Origin: CBFIDE01 sp965661265
Lineage (GTDB): Bacteria; Bacteroidota; Bacteroidia; Flavobacteriales; Schleiferiaceae
Length of the DNA stretch: 28,729 nt
NCBI GenBank assembly: GCA_965661265.1
Contig: CBFIDE010000023.1
Span: 1-28,729 of the forward strand
Direction of reading: 5' to 3'
In this document: positions 8,594 through 16,777 of the stretch, one piece after another
Position numbering within the stretch: the first letter of the stretch is position 1
Layout of the letters: each line of letters begins with the position of its first letter
Position numbers and translations under genes: made by a program
The notes under the pieces: model-generated
Told to the model about the DNA's origin: nothing
The model's database searches: none
Seen by the model: only the letters and a program-made list of their open reading frames with translations

Positions 8594-9343
8594 TTAATTT
8601 TTCTTATATCCAAAGTTAACGGCTATATACAATTGAAAGAAGCCTAATGTATTAATGTCTTCACCACCATTTTGTTCATAAAATATTGGTACTTCTGTAA
8701 AAAACATATCGTAAATCAATCCTACCTCCATTGACGTTACTTTTTCATCTAAAAGATTATAATCGAAGTTAAAACCAAACTTACCATATATACCTGGCTT
8801 TAATTTAGTTTCATTAATTCCAGTAGAATAACTTGCTTCACCTATTACCTCAGACCTATTATGTATCTCAGGGTTGTATCGTTCTATGATAATTTCTTCA
8901 ATTGCAGGATCAGCTATTCTAACATATATAGGTTTTAAGAGCCCTAAAGAAAGGCCACCACTAAAAATCATTGAAATTGAAACTGTTCCTTTATCAGTTT
9001 TATCAAAAAGTATTTTTTCTCTAATAAATCCTGTTCTTAGCGTATAAAAGGAGTTCACTCTTCCAAAAACAAATCCTCTTCCACTTCTTTGAAATTGATC
9101 TGGTGTACTGATTTCTTTTGGATGCCTAATTTTACTGAACTCTACTTCAAGTCCATTTTTATTATAACCATCAACGAACTTAAGGTAACGTCCATTAACT
9201 GCATATCCCCTACCATGACCTGAGAGTCCTAGAGTGTATTCTCTATCATATGCCATACGCCTATTGTCCGCAGATGTGGTAAGCTGAGCTTTTAGTCCAA
9301 TGAAACTAAAGAATAGGGATATGATAAGAGTTTTTCTAAGCAT
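8594..9343 (-). CDS. Secreted, probably outer-membrane protein of unknown function
   Basis: I do not recognise a named family. The 249-residue protein has a clear signal peptide (MLRKTLIISLFFSFIGLKAQ, cleavage likely before or after the Gln). The mature part is rich in alternating polar/hydrophobic stretches typical of beta-strands (for example LGLSGHGRGYAV, FVFGRVNSFYTLRTGF, MEVGLIYDMFF), and it ends in FFQLYIAVNFGYKKN, compatible with a terminal strand of a small outer-membrane barrel. Its start overlaps the ytxJ 3' end by 8 nt, and lipA follows after 9 nt, so it is probably translated from the same message as both. The barrel prediction is by eye only. Confidence 0.75.
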   Translation of the reverse strand: MLRKTLIISLFFSFIGLKAQLTTSADNRRMAYDREYTLGLSGHGRGYAVNGRYLKFVDGYNKNGLEVEFSKIRHPKEISTPDQFQRSGRGFVFGRVNSFYTLRTGFIREKILFDKTDKGTVSISMIFSGGLSLGLLKPIYVRIADPAIEEIIIERYNPEIHNRSEVIGEASYSTGINETKLKPGIYGKFGFNFDYNLLDEKVTSMEVGLIYDMFFTEVPIFYEQNGGEDINTLGFFQLYIAVNFGYKKN

Positions 9344-9680
9344 TTACTTCTTCATGTACATTTTTAGGATCAACATTAAAGTGAGAGACATTCCAAACAC
9401 ATTCTCCATCTTTTATTAAAAGAAGTTGTGGACTCTCATGTGTTATTTGATACTTTTCACTCACAAAATTTGAAACCTCTCTAAATCTTTTCAGGTCTAG
9501 AAGATAAACTGGCATCTCTGATTCTTTAAAATTCCAATCTCTATTCATTCTGCTATAAGCTCTAGCACTAATCGAACAAGAAGTACTATGCTTAAAAATC
9601 AATGCACCATGTTTGGATGTTTTAGATTCATTATCTATTTCATCCAATTGATCTAAACTTGTTAAAAGCTTAAAGTCCAT
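9336..9680 (-). CDS. ytxJ: Bacillithiol-system redox-active protein YtxJ
   Basis: This is a thioredoxin-fold, monothiol-glutaredoxin-like protein (114 residues) assigned to bacillithiol redox metabolism in Firmicutes and Bacteroidota. The family motif FKHSTSCSIS with a single active-site-type cysteine is present, followed by YLLDLKRFREVSNFVSEKYQI and the thioredoxin-like HESPQLLLIKDGE, which carries the expected proline. I take the ATG at 9680 (MDFKLL...) as the start; the longer frame begins with TTG and would overlap the upstream lipoprotein gene. The upstream gene stops 1 nt before this ATG, and the 3' end overlaps the next gene by 8 nt, so this is one operon. Its precise substrate is unknown; de-bacillithiolation is inferred from family context. 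Confidence 0.85.
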   Translation of the reverse strand: MDFKLLTSLDQLDEIDNESKTSKHGALIFKHSTSCSISARAYSRMNRDWNFKESEMPVYLLDLKRFREVSNFVSEKYQITHESPQLLLIKDGECVWNVSHFNVDPKNVHEEVNA

Positions 9681-9681
9681 A

Positions 9682-9804
9682 TTATTGAACGGGAATTTCA
9701 ACAATAGGTTCTACATTGTATGCTGGACACTTTTCCGCTGAACTACAACTGTGAGTAGCAAAGATTGTCAAACCGAATGCAACTAAAAAGAGAAGCTTTT
9801 TCAT
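9682..9804 (-). CDS. Small (40-residue) predicted lipoprotein with a CPAY motif
   Basis: This short gene heads the minus-strand unit. It opens with MKKLLFLVAFGLTIF, reaches a possible lipobox ATHSC at Cys20, and continues with SSAEKCPAYN and an acidic/hydrophobic tail to Gln40, then TAA. The ATG at 9804 has a good -7 box about 32 nt upstream, and the stop is separated by one base from the ytxJ ATG, which strongly suggests a real, translated gene. Very short lipoproteins with a K/R-CPAY segment are, from memory, seen in other Bacteroidota, but I cannot verify this here. The His at -2 is not ideal for lipidation, so secretion rather than lipidation is possible. The function is unknown. Confidence 0.7.
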   Translation of the reverse strand: MKKLLFLVAFGLTIFATHSCSSAEKCPAYNVEPIVEIPVQ

Positions 9805-9835
9805 GATCTTTTATTTAAATTATATGTATTACAAG

Positions 9836-9843
9836 CAAAAATA
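9836..9843 (-). promoter_or_regulatory. -7 promoter box for the small lipoprotein-ytxJ-lipA unit
   Basis: The minus strand reads TATTTTTG, an exact TAnnTTTG. It lies 31 nt upstream of the ATG at 9804, giving a leader of about 25 nt. A TTG is found 14 nt further upstream, closer than the usual 17-23 nt, so the -33 element is uncertain. The region is the 97-nt divergent gap with ung. Confidence 0.5.
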
Positions 9844-9901
9844 AGCAATTTAGCCTACAATTAGGCCCTCGTATATAAACCATAAATACTAACTATATAG
9901 T

Positions 9902-10582
9902 ATGTCAAAAAATCTTAAATCCTTGATGCCTAAAAATTGGCTATTCGCCATTGATGCATTTATTGATCGCAATTTTTGGCAGAACATGGAGCGCAAAATC
10001 AATGAAGAGCGTAAAGATCAAATAATATACCCCCCTAGTGCATTAACATTTTCTGCCCTTGAAAAGTGTAGAATTGAAGATTGTAAAGTCATTATTCTCG
10101 GTCAAGATCCTTATCATGGCGATGGGCAAGCTAATGGGCTTGCGTTCAGTGTTGCTCCAGGAATTAAAGAGCCTCCTTCTTTAAGAAATATATTTAAAGA
10201 ATTAAAAGAGGATTACGGCTCCATACCTCATAATGGTGATTTATCTTTTTGGGCCGAGCAAGGTGTACTTTTAATAAATACAGGATTTACTGTTAGAAAA
10301 GATCAAGCTAATTCACATCAAAACATAGGGTGGAATGCACTTAGTGATGCAATTATCCGTTCTATAAGTGCTCAAAAAACTAATTTGGTTTTTATTCTTT
10401 GGGGTAATCATGCACAATCAAAAAAAGAAATAATTCAAAACCCAAATCATCACTTGATTTTAGAATCTGTACATCCTTCCCCTCTTTCAGCTCACAGAGG
10501 TTTTTTTGGATCCAAACCTTTTTCGCAGGCCAATGCTTATTTAAAGAAGAATGGACTGCAGCCAATTAATTGGGCAGTATGA
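9902..10582 (+). CDS. ung: Uracil-DNA glycosylase (family 1)
   Basis: Ung removes uracil from DNA at the first step of base excision repair. The water-activating loop GQDPYHG is at residues 67-73, with the catalytic Asp69. The second active-site segment HPSPLSAHRGFFG begins at His191, and the uracil-binding FILWGNHA segment is present. The length of 226 residues is typical of the family, and no catalytic residue is missing. The ATG is preceded by a very AT-rich stretch with no clear Shine-Dalgarno. The gene is divergent from the lipoprotein/ytxJ/lipA unit, and its TGA overlaps the next ATG (ATGA), which indicates translational coupling with the BamA-like gene. Confidence 0.97.
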   Translation: MSKNLKSLMPKNWLFAIDAFIDRNFWQNMERKINEERKDQIIYPPSALTFSALEKCRIEDCKVIILGQDPYHGDGQANGLAFSVAPGIKEPPSLRNIFKELKEDYGSIPHNGDLSFWAEQGVLLINTGFTVRKDQANSHQNIGWNALSDAIIRSISAQKTNLVFILWGNHAQSKKEIIQNPNHHLILESVHPSPLSAHRGFFGSKPFSQANAYLKKNGLQPINWAV

Positions 10583-12246
10583 ATATAAAAGTTCTGTTTT
10601 TTTTATTTTTTTTTATCGCTAACTGTATTCATTCATATGCGCAGTATGAGCTAAAAATCACCTTTTCTGAAAACGGGCAATTGGATCCAAAGCTAGAGAA
10701 AACTCTACTTGAGAAAAACGGAATATATACTGACTCAAGTGCTTTAATTATATCGGCCTTGAGCCTGAAGAAAACGCTGCGCACGAATAATTACTTAAGC
10801 TCTGATGCTCAACTTATTTGGAATAAAAAATCAGCTGAACTCCATTTAAACACGGGTCCAAAATTAAAATGGGGAGAGATAAATATTATTAAGCAGGATA
10901 GCAATAAAATTCTCATCCCTCAAGGAGGAATCAACAATCAAAAAACTATCAATGGTAATAAAGCTCAGAGGGTGGTTAATTCTCATCTGGCCTATTTAGA
11001 GAATAATGGTTATCCCTTTGCTCAAGTTGAATTATCTAATATTTCTATTCAGAAAAAAGAACTGTCTGCGGATGTTATTATAGAATCAGGCCCGTTTTGT
11101 TTGCTAGATTCAATCATAATTAAAGGAGATGCTAAAGTGTCCTCAGCAATAATTAAGTATGGTCTTAGATTTGAAAAATCCAAACCCTATTCTGAAGAGT
11201 ACATTCAAAGTTTAAATAGATTAGTGGCGCAAATACCTTATTTAAAAGTAAGTCGTTCTCCTGCGGTTGCTTTCTCTAAAGATGCCAATGTGCTCTATCT
11301 CTACTTAGAAAAAGTGAAAAGCAATTTTATTGATGGAGTCATAGGTTTTAACTCAGATGACAAAGGAACTCTTACTCTTAATGGTGATGTTCAATTAGAA
11401 CTTCTCAATAACTTCAATATTGGAGAAGAATTCTATTTCAGATGGCGAAGGCCGGATGAAAGTGTTCAAAGTCTGGAACTAAAGTATAGCATGCCCTATA
11501 TTTTCAAATTACCCATTGGTCCTAACCTTGGACTCAATATTTTTAGGCAAGACTCTAGCTTTGTAAATACTAGTTTTAGCCTGGGACTAGATTATAAAAT
11601 ACAATCTGGAGATGCGATCAGGTTCTCTTACAATAGGCTAAACTCAAATAATTTGAGTGATATTAAGAGTATTAATTCCTTCTCCAGAGATAAATATAGC
11701 CTAGGCGTTCTATTGAATAGATTTGATAGAATGGTGGTCCCAACTTCTGGATTTTCTAGTTTGGTTTCCGGAAGCAGTAATATCAGGTCAAGCAATTCCG
11801 AACAAATAAATCAATATGAACTAAAATTTCAGCATTATCAGTTTTTAAAAATTACAGAAAGAAATATTGTAAAGCTATCCGCGGAATTACAGGCTTTAAT
11901 CAGCGCTAATTATTTCTTGAATGAAATGTACAGAATTGGTGGACTAAAGAGCTTGAGAGGATTTAATGAGCAAGAAATTTTCACATCTGCTTACGGGATT
12001 TTCAAAACAGAATACCGATATATGTTGGGAGAATTTGATTTTATTTCGGCTTTCGCCGATGGTGCTGTGGTGGAGAATCCTTTAAGTCCAAACCAAAGCA
12101 CTTACTATCTTGGACTAGGTGTTGGATTGAATTTTCAATCTGGCGCAGGAATCTTTAGTCTAGCCTACGCTATAGGACGGACAGATCTCAATCCATTCGA
12201 TTTTAGAACTTCTAAAATTCATTTTGGTTATATCAGTCGTTTTTAA
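10579..12246 (+). CDS. BamA/TamA-family outer-membrane protein
   Basis: This is a 555-residue Omp85-superfamily protein. It has a signal peptide ending ...NCIHSYAQ. Residues ~24-250 look like one to two POTRA-type repeats (LLDSIIIKGDAKVSSAIIKYGLRF... is the usual POTRA start), and from about residue 255 there is a C-terminal bacterial surface antigen barrel. The loop-6 motif, LRGF at 459-462 following GG, is the family hallmark, and the protein ends in IHFGYISRF with a terminal Phe. It is shorter than BamA (about 800 residues and five POTRAs), so it is more likely a TamA-like or other accessory Omp85 protein; its partner or substrate is unknown. The start is the ATG at 10579, overlapping the ung stop by 4 nt, rather than the TTG at 10570. 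It is followed 14 nt later by the GWxTD lipoprotein gene. Confidence 0.85.
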   Translation: MNIKVLFFLFFFIANCIHSYAQYELKITFSENGQLDPKLEKTLLEKNGIYTDSSALIISALSLKKTLRTNNYLSSDAQLIWNKKSAELHLNTGPKLKWGEINIIKQDSNKILIPQGGINNQKTINGNKAQRVVNSHLAYLENNGYPFAQVELSNISIQKKELSADVIIESGPFCLLDSIIIKGDAKVSSAIIKYGLRFEKSKPYSEEYIQSLNRLVAQIPYLKVSRSPAVAFSKDANVLYLYLEKVKSNFIDGVIGFNSDDKGTLTLNGDVQLELLNNFNIGEEFYFRWRRPDESVQSLELKYSMPYIFKLPIGPNLGLNIFRQDSSFVNTSFSLGLDYKIQSGDAIRFSYNRLNSNNLSDIKSINSFSRDKYSLGVLLNRFDRMVVPTSGFSSLVSGSSNIRSSNSEQINQYELKFQHYQFLKITERNIVKLSAELQALISANYFLNEMYRIGGLKSLRGFNEQEIFTSAYGIFKTEYRYMLGEFDFISAFADGAVVENPLSPNQSTYYLGLGVGLNFQSGAGIFSLAYAIGRTDLNPFDFRTSKIHFGYISRF

Positions 12247-12260
12247 GTTAATTTTGATGA

Positions 12261-13646
12261 ATGGCAAAAAGAGATTTAAAATATAAATCAACTTACTTTC
12301 TAGGGTTCTTTAGAAGCTTTGGGAAATTAATTCTGCTTGCTTTTATTCTTCAAGCGTGTGCAGGGCAAAGAAGTTTAGATTCTACAGATATGTCCTATCT
12401 ATATGATCAGAAGAAAGTAGGTCTTCGTCCTGATTTTAGAGTATTTCATTTGAATGACTCCATTAGTCGAATTTATTATAGAATAGAAAATCAAAATCTA
12501 TTGTATAGAAAGGATAGCGAAAGCTTAAGCTATAAAGCACTTTTTGAATTACAGTATAAATTGACTTTTGGAAATAGGAACGAATACACTTTAGACACAG
12601 CGAGATTTCAGTTTGAGGATGCAATGGTTGAGCCTTCAGGAAAAGTTATTAATGGCTATTTTGATTTGAAAACTTCAGAGGCAACTGAGGCCCAAATGAA
12701 TTTGCAGATTCTTTTAACAGATCAAAACAGAGACCAATCCTTTTTAAATTATATAATTATTCATAGAGAAGGGCCTATGGATTATCAAAATTTTCTTTTG
12801 ACGGATACTTTAGATCAAGTGATTTTCAAAAATCACCTACCCACAGGAATTCCTTTTAAAATAAAGTATCTAGATAGCACTAAAAGTATATTCTTTTTAA
12901 GCCATTATCAAAATGAGTTTCCTCTAGCTAAGCCCCCATATTCTGGATCTACCGAAGAAACTTTTAGTATCGACCCAAAGTCAACACTTAAAGTAAATCT
13001 GAATAAAACGATAAGGTTAAACGAAAAAGGCATTTTTCATTTAAGATTGGATACCTCAGAATGGGATGGTTTTACGGTCTATAATTATAATAATCAATAC
13101 CCTTATGTTGCTACCTACGTTCAAATGGCAGAGCCATTAAGGTATTTAACAACTAAAAGAGAGTACAAAGAAATTATTGACAACCTCAACAAACCAGAAG
13201 AATTAGAGCTTTTAGTAAAGAAGTTTTGGAGAAAAAGGGCAGGCAGTATTGATCGTTCAAAGGTGATAGTAGATGCATTTTATTCTAGAGTGCAATATTC
13301 AAACATCTTTTTCCACTCTTATCTTGAAGGTTGGAAATCCGACAGAGGAATTATCTATATTATTTATGGGGCACCAGATAAGGTTCAGAAGAATTCAGAT
13401 GGAGAAATATGGATTTATGGAGATGAAACTTCTACTCTATCATATTCATTTACCTTTGGCAAAGTGAACAACCCATTCTCTGAGAATGACTATTCATTAA
13501 TTAGGTCTCCAGAGTACAGATATGGCTGGGGAAGAGCTATAGAAGCATGGAGAAATGGACAAATATATAATTCAAACGACATAAAGCTTGAACAAGAAGA
13601 AAGTGACAGAATTCAATACCAACAGCGATCTCCTTATTGGTACTAG
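12261..13646 (+). CDS. GWxTD domain-containing lipoprotein
   Basis: This is a Bacteroidota-specific predicted lipoprotein with a long basic/hydrophobic signal and a lipobox at Cys33 (FILQAC). Most of the protein (residues ~40-330) is beta-rich and unassigned. The diagnostic C-terminal domain follows, with FWRKR and then GWKSD at 357-361, directly before RGIIYIIYGAPDKV. The usual motif is GWxTD; here the Thr is replaced by Ser, a conservative change. The function of the family is not established. It lies between an Omp85-family gene and rlmB; its last 59 nt overlap the longest possible rlmB frame. The start could be argued, because the signal is long (about 12 polar residues before the hydrophobic core), but no later ATG precedes the lipobox. 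Confidence 0.88.
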   Translation: MAKRDLKYKSTYFLGFFRSFGKLILLAFILQACAGQRSLDSTDMSYLYDQKKVGLRPDFRVFHLNDSISRIYYRIENQNLLYRKDSESLSYKALFELQYKLTFGNRNEYTLDTARFQFEDAMVEPSGKVINGYFDLKTSEATEAQMNLQILLTDQNRDQSFLNYIIIHREGPMDYQNFLLTDTLDQVIFKNHLPTGIPFKIKYLDSTKSIFFLSHYQNEFPLAKPPYSGSTEETFSIDPKSTLKVNLNKTIRLNEKGIFHLRLDTSEWDGFTVYNYNNQYPYVATYVQMAEPLRYLTTKREYKEIIDNLNKPEELELLVKKFWRKRAGSIDRSKVIVDAFYSRVQYSNIFFHSYLEGWKSDRGIIYIIYGAPDKVQKNSDGEIWIYGDETSTLSYSFTFGKVNNPFSENDYSLIRSPEYRYGWGRAIEAWRNGQIYNSNDIKLEQEESDRIQYQQRSPYWY

Positions 13647-14361
13647 GCCCTTACTTGAGGCTTTAGAGGCGGATAAACCGATAGATAAAATATTCATTCA
13701 AAAAGGACTTAACAGTCCAACTTATCAAGAACTATGGCCTCTAATTAAAGCTTCTGGGGTAAATTATCAGCACGTTCCTGTAGAAAAGCTAAACAGAATT
13801 AGTGCTAAAAATCATCAAGGTATTATCGCTTTTGCATCTCCCGTAAGTTTTAGAAAATTGGGAGATGTTATTCTTGATTGCTTTGATAAAGGAAAGGATC
13901 CATTAGTTTTAATTTTAGATCGGCTCACAGATGTCAGGAATTTTGGTGCCATTTGTAGAACAGCTGAATGCACTGGTGTTGATGCAATTGTAATCCCTGT
14001 AAAAGGAGCGGCTCCAGTAAATTTTGAAGCTCTAAAAACAAGCGCGGGCGCTATTCATCATTTAGCAATTTGTAAAGAGTTTAATCTTAAGGATGCTATT
14101 TCTTTTTTACAAGAAAGTGGGCTTAAAGTATGTGCGGCCACAGAGAAAACTCAAGACCTTGTTTATGATCATGAGCTTTCTGGTCCGCTTGCCTTAATTA
14201 TGGGTTCAGAAGAAGATGGTGTTTCTCCTGAGTACTTAAAAATGGTGGACCACAAATTAAAATTGCCATTAGTAGGTAAAATTGGAAGTCTAAATGTATC
14301 CGTAGCTTGTGGCGCTTTACTTTATGAAATAACAAGACAAAATACTATACAGAATGCGTAA
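13603..14361 (+). CDS. rlmB: TrmH/SpoU-family 23S rRNA (guanosine-2'-O-)-methyltransferase, RlmB-like
   Basis: This is an S-adenosylmethionine-dependent 2'-O-ribose methyltransferase of the SPOUT class; RlmB methylates G2251 of 23S rRNA. An N-terminal substrate-binding domain opens with LLIGTRPLLEAL. The three SPOUT motifs follow: NFGAICRTAE, LALIMGSEEDGVS and GSLNVSVACGALLYE, which form the knotted cofactor site. No ATG exists before the conserved opening: an in-frame TAA at 13582-13584 forces a start at TTG 13588 or GTG 13603. I choose the GTG (252 residues), which gives a family-like lead of about 11 residues. Either start lies inside the 3' end of the GWxTD gene, so translation is probably coupled. 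The exact target nucleotide is inferred from the family. Confidence 0.9.
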   Translation: MTEFNTNSDLLIGTRPLLEALEADKPIDKIFIQKGLNSPTYQELWPLIKASGVNYQHVPVEKLNRISAKNHQGIIAFASPVSFRKLGDVILDCFDKGKDPLVLILDRLTDVRNFGAICRTAECTGVDAIVIPVKGAAPVNFEALKTSAGAIHHLAICKEFNLKDAISFLQESGLKVCAATEKTQDLVYDHELSGPLALIMGSEEDGVSPEYLKMVDHKLKLPLVGKIGSLNVSVACGALLYEITRQNTIQNA

Positions 14362-16744
14362 TATCTTTCTATGCATAATTTTCCTTATCCCTTTATTGTC
14401 TAATGCTCAATATAGATGTCAAGATGTGAAAAATCAGAGATCCATTAGTAGCCAAGCACCATCGCTTAATTATAATGCAAAATCGGATAGCATTGACATT
14501 CTTCATACCAGTTTAGAGTTGGATATGACTAATATCGCAGCTAAGCAAATGAGTGCTCAAGCATCCATTCTTATTCGGTCCAAACTAAACAACGTTTCAA
14601 GTATAGGATTAGATTTATTGAAATTACAGATTGACAGTATTTCAGACAAAGCAGGATCTCCGCTCTCCTATTCCTACAACGACACAGTTTTAAGAGTACA
14701 ATTAAATTCTTTGAGCATAGGTGACTCCAGCACACTGAATATTTTTTACCACGGACAACCAAAAGGAGATGCAAGCGGATGGGGCGGATTTCATTACAGC
14801 AATGGCTATTACTTTAATCTAGGCGTTGGTTTTGCAGCAAACCCTCACACTTACGGAAGATCTTGGTACCCTTGTTTTGATAATTTTGTTGAGCATAGTA
14901 CTTATTCCTTTAAAGTCGAAAGCAGCAGTAACCACAGAGTTCTGTGCAATGGTCTATTGAAATCGGTAGATACTTTAAGTAATCAAAATTTAGTTTGGAC
15001 TTATGAAATGGGAAGTCCTATTCCCTCCTATTTAGTTTCTGTCGCTTTAAGTACTTATGAAGTTCTTAGTGATACCATTCAAGCCAAAAATGCTATCCTA
15101 CCCATAGAGTTATTCGCTAAAGCGGCGGATACTAGTAATTTGAAATCTTCCTTTAGAAATTTGAAGCCAAGCTTTCACTCTCTTGAGAATTCGTTTGGAG
15201 AATACTCCTGGGAAAAGCTAGGATATGCCATGACCACCACTGGTGCCATGGAACATTCTACATCCATTCATTATCCTATAAATTTAGCCAACGGAAGCCT
15301 AGGTGGAGAAGATATTATGGTGCATGAATTAGCACATCATTGGTTTGGAAATAAGATTACTTGTGAAACCGATTTAGACATGTGGATCAATGAAGGTATG
15401 GCAGAGTATTGCTCTCACCTTTACAGAGAGGATCTTTATGGAAGAACAGACTATTTAAATACAGTTGCCGGCAACGCATATATAGTTTTAAGAACAGCTC
15501 ACTTAAATGATGATGGTTATAAAGCAATACAAGGATTAGATCATGCTTATGTTTACGGAACTCATGTCTATCAAAAAGGTGCCATGGTGGGCCACAACCT
15601 CAGAGCTTATATGGGAGATAGTCTGTTTTTCTCCTCACTTAGCTTGCTTTTAGAACAGAATAAATATCAAAACCTAAGTACACAAAGTTTTAAGGATGGT
15701 CTTGAAAACATAAGTGGATTAAACTTATCTGACTTTTTTGATCAATGGGTGTTAAATCCAGGATTCTCTCAAGTTAGTATCGATTCAATAGTAAGTGGAC
15801 CTAACTCCAATAATAATCTATTTAGTTCTCATATTACGATTGGAAAGAGGTCTTGGCAGTCTCCAAATGGCTTTACTAATTTACCTGTTGATATTAGTTT
15901 TTTTAGCGCTCAAGGCGATACTACTAACAGGACAGTGAAGCTTAGTCAAGATAAAGAGAATTTTACTTTTAATGATTTAGATTTTGAACCAGTTTTTGCC
16001 TTAGCCAACTATTCAAGACGAATTTTAGGAAGCAGTACTTATGATCATTATAAAATTAAGGCAAATCAATTTCCATTAAGACGTTATGCAGACATCCGTT
16101 TGAGCATAAATAGCATTGTTGACAGTGCTGAATTAATAGCTGTTCATCACTTTGGCAATCCTAAGGGTAAAATTCCGGCTTGGGCCGATTTTAATACCGG
16201 TGATCGATATTGGACAATCCGAGGAATAAATACTCAAAATTTGAGCTTTGGTGGCCGTATCGATTATAATGCGAATGCAAATGGTTTTGATCAAAGGCTA
16301 TGCGCAACTTCTGAAGACAGTTTAGTGATTTTATTTAGAGAAGATGCCACCAAAGACTGGGAACTTTATAAAAATCAGCAAAAGGTAGATATTGGTTCTA
16401 ATACTAATGGCATTGGCTACTTCCTTCTTGATACTATGATCACTGGAGAATACACTCTTGCAAACTCAGGGCAAACGATCAGTATTATTGAAGAAGAAAT
16501 CAAAGAAGAACCTAGTATTCAAGTTTATCCTAATCCAAACAATGGAAAGCTTAAGTTACTTTTGAATTATTCAGAAAAAGGAAGCTATCCTTTAGAAATA
16601 TATGATCTAAGTGGAAAACTAGTTCATGATACTATTCTAAATCACCAAGGTAATAAAGAGACATACGAGATTAATTTAGGAAATCTTAAAGGACAGTTTT
16701 TCCTTCAAGTTTTAGATCAATCTAAATGGATCTTTGTTTACTAG
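14354..16744 (+). CDS. M1-family zinc metallopeptidase with T9SS type A sorting domain
   Basis: This is a secreted aminopeptidase-N-like protein of 796 residues. It has a signal peptide MRNIFLCIIFLIPLLSNAQ, an M1 N-terminal beta domain, and the substrate motif GAMEH at 297-301 (GAMEN in classical members). The zinc site HELAHHW has His324 and His328, with the third ligand Glu347 in NEGMAEY. The Tyr of HVYQKGAMVG fits the usual transition-state tyrosine. From about residue 720, QVYPNPNNGKLKL, EIYDLSGKLV and a final beta-strand form a T9SS type A sorting domain, so the enzyme is expected on the cell surface or released. The gene overlaps rlmB by 8 nt. Its TAG lies in the left arm of a perfect hairpin shared with the convergent valS. 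Substrate specificity is unknown. Confidence 0.93.
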   Translation: MRNIFLCIIFLIPLLSNAQYRCQDVKNQRSISSQAPSLNYNAKSDSIDILHTSLELDMTNIAAKQMSAQASILIRSKLNNVSSIGLDLLKLQIDSISDKAGSPLSYSYNDTVLRVQLNSLSIGDSSTLNIFYHGQPKGDASGWGGFHYSNGYYFNLGVGFAANPHTYGRSWYPCFDNFVEHSTYSFKVESSSNHRVLCNGLLKSVDTLSNQNLVWTYEMGSPIPSYLVSVALSTYEVLSDTIQAKNAILPIELFAKAADTSNLKSSFRNLKPSFHSLENSFGEYSWEKLGYAMTTTGAMEHSTSIHYPINLANGSLGGEDIMVHELAHHWFGNKITCETDLDMWINEGMAEYCSHLYREDLYGRTDYLNTVAGNAYIVLRTAHLNDDGYKAIQGLDHAYVYGTHVYQKGAMVGHNLRAYMGDSLFFSSLSLLLEQNKYQNLSTQSFKDGLENISGLNLSDFFDQWVLNPGFSQVSIDSIVSGPNSNNNLFSSHITIGKRSWQSPNGFTNLPVDISFFSAQGDTTNRTVKLSQDKENFTFNDLDFEPVFALANYSRRILGSSTYDHYKIKANQFPLRRYADIRLSINSIVDSAELIAVHHFGNPKGKIPAWADFNTGDRYWTIRGINTQNLSFGGRIDYNANANGFDQRLCATSEDSLVILFREDATKDWELYKNQQKVDIGSNTNGIGYFLLDTMITGEYTLANSGQTISIIEEEIKEEPSIQVYPNPNNGKLKLLLNYSEKGSYPLEIYDLSGKLVHDTILNHQGNKETYEINLGNLKGQFFLQVLDQSKWIFVY

Positions 16745-16777
16745 AATAGAAGAACTAAGAAAGTTCTTCTATTCTAG
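16741..16777. terminator. Perfect 16-bp inverted repeat across the stops of the M1 peptidase and valS
   Basis: Arms 16741-16756 (CTAGAATAGAAGAACT) and 16762-16777 are exact reverse complements with a 5-nt loop AAGAA. The left arm contains the TAG of the plus-strand gene, and the right arm encodes the last residues of ValS. The position between convergent genes suggests a bidirectional terminator. There is no strong T-run on either side, so it is not a canonical rho-independent element; an mRNA 3'-end stabiliser is also possible. Confidence 0.65.
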
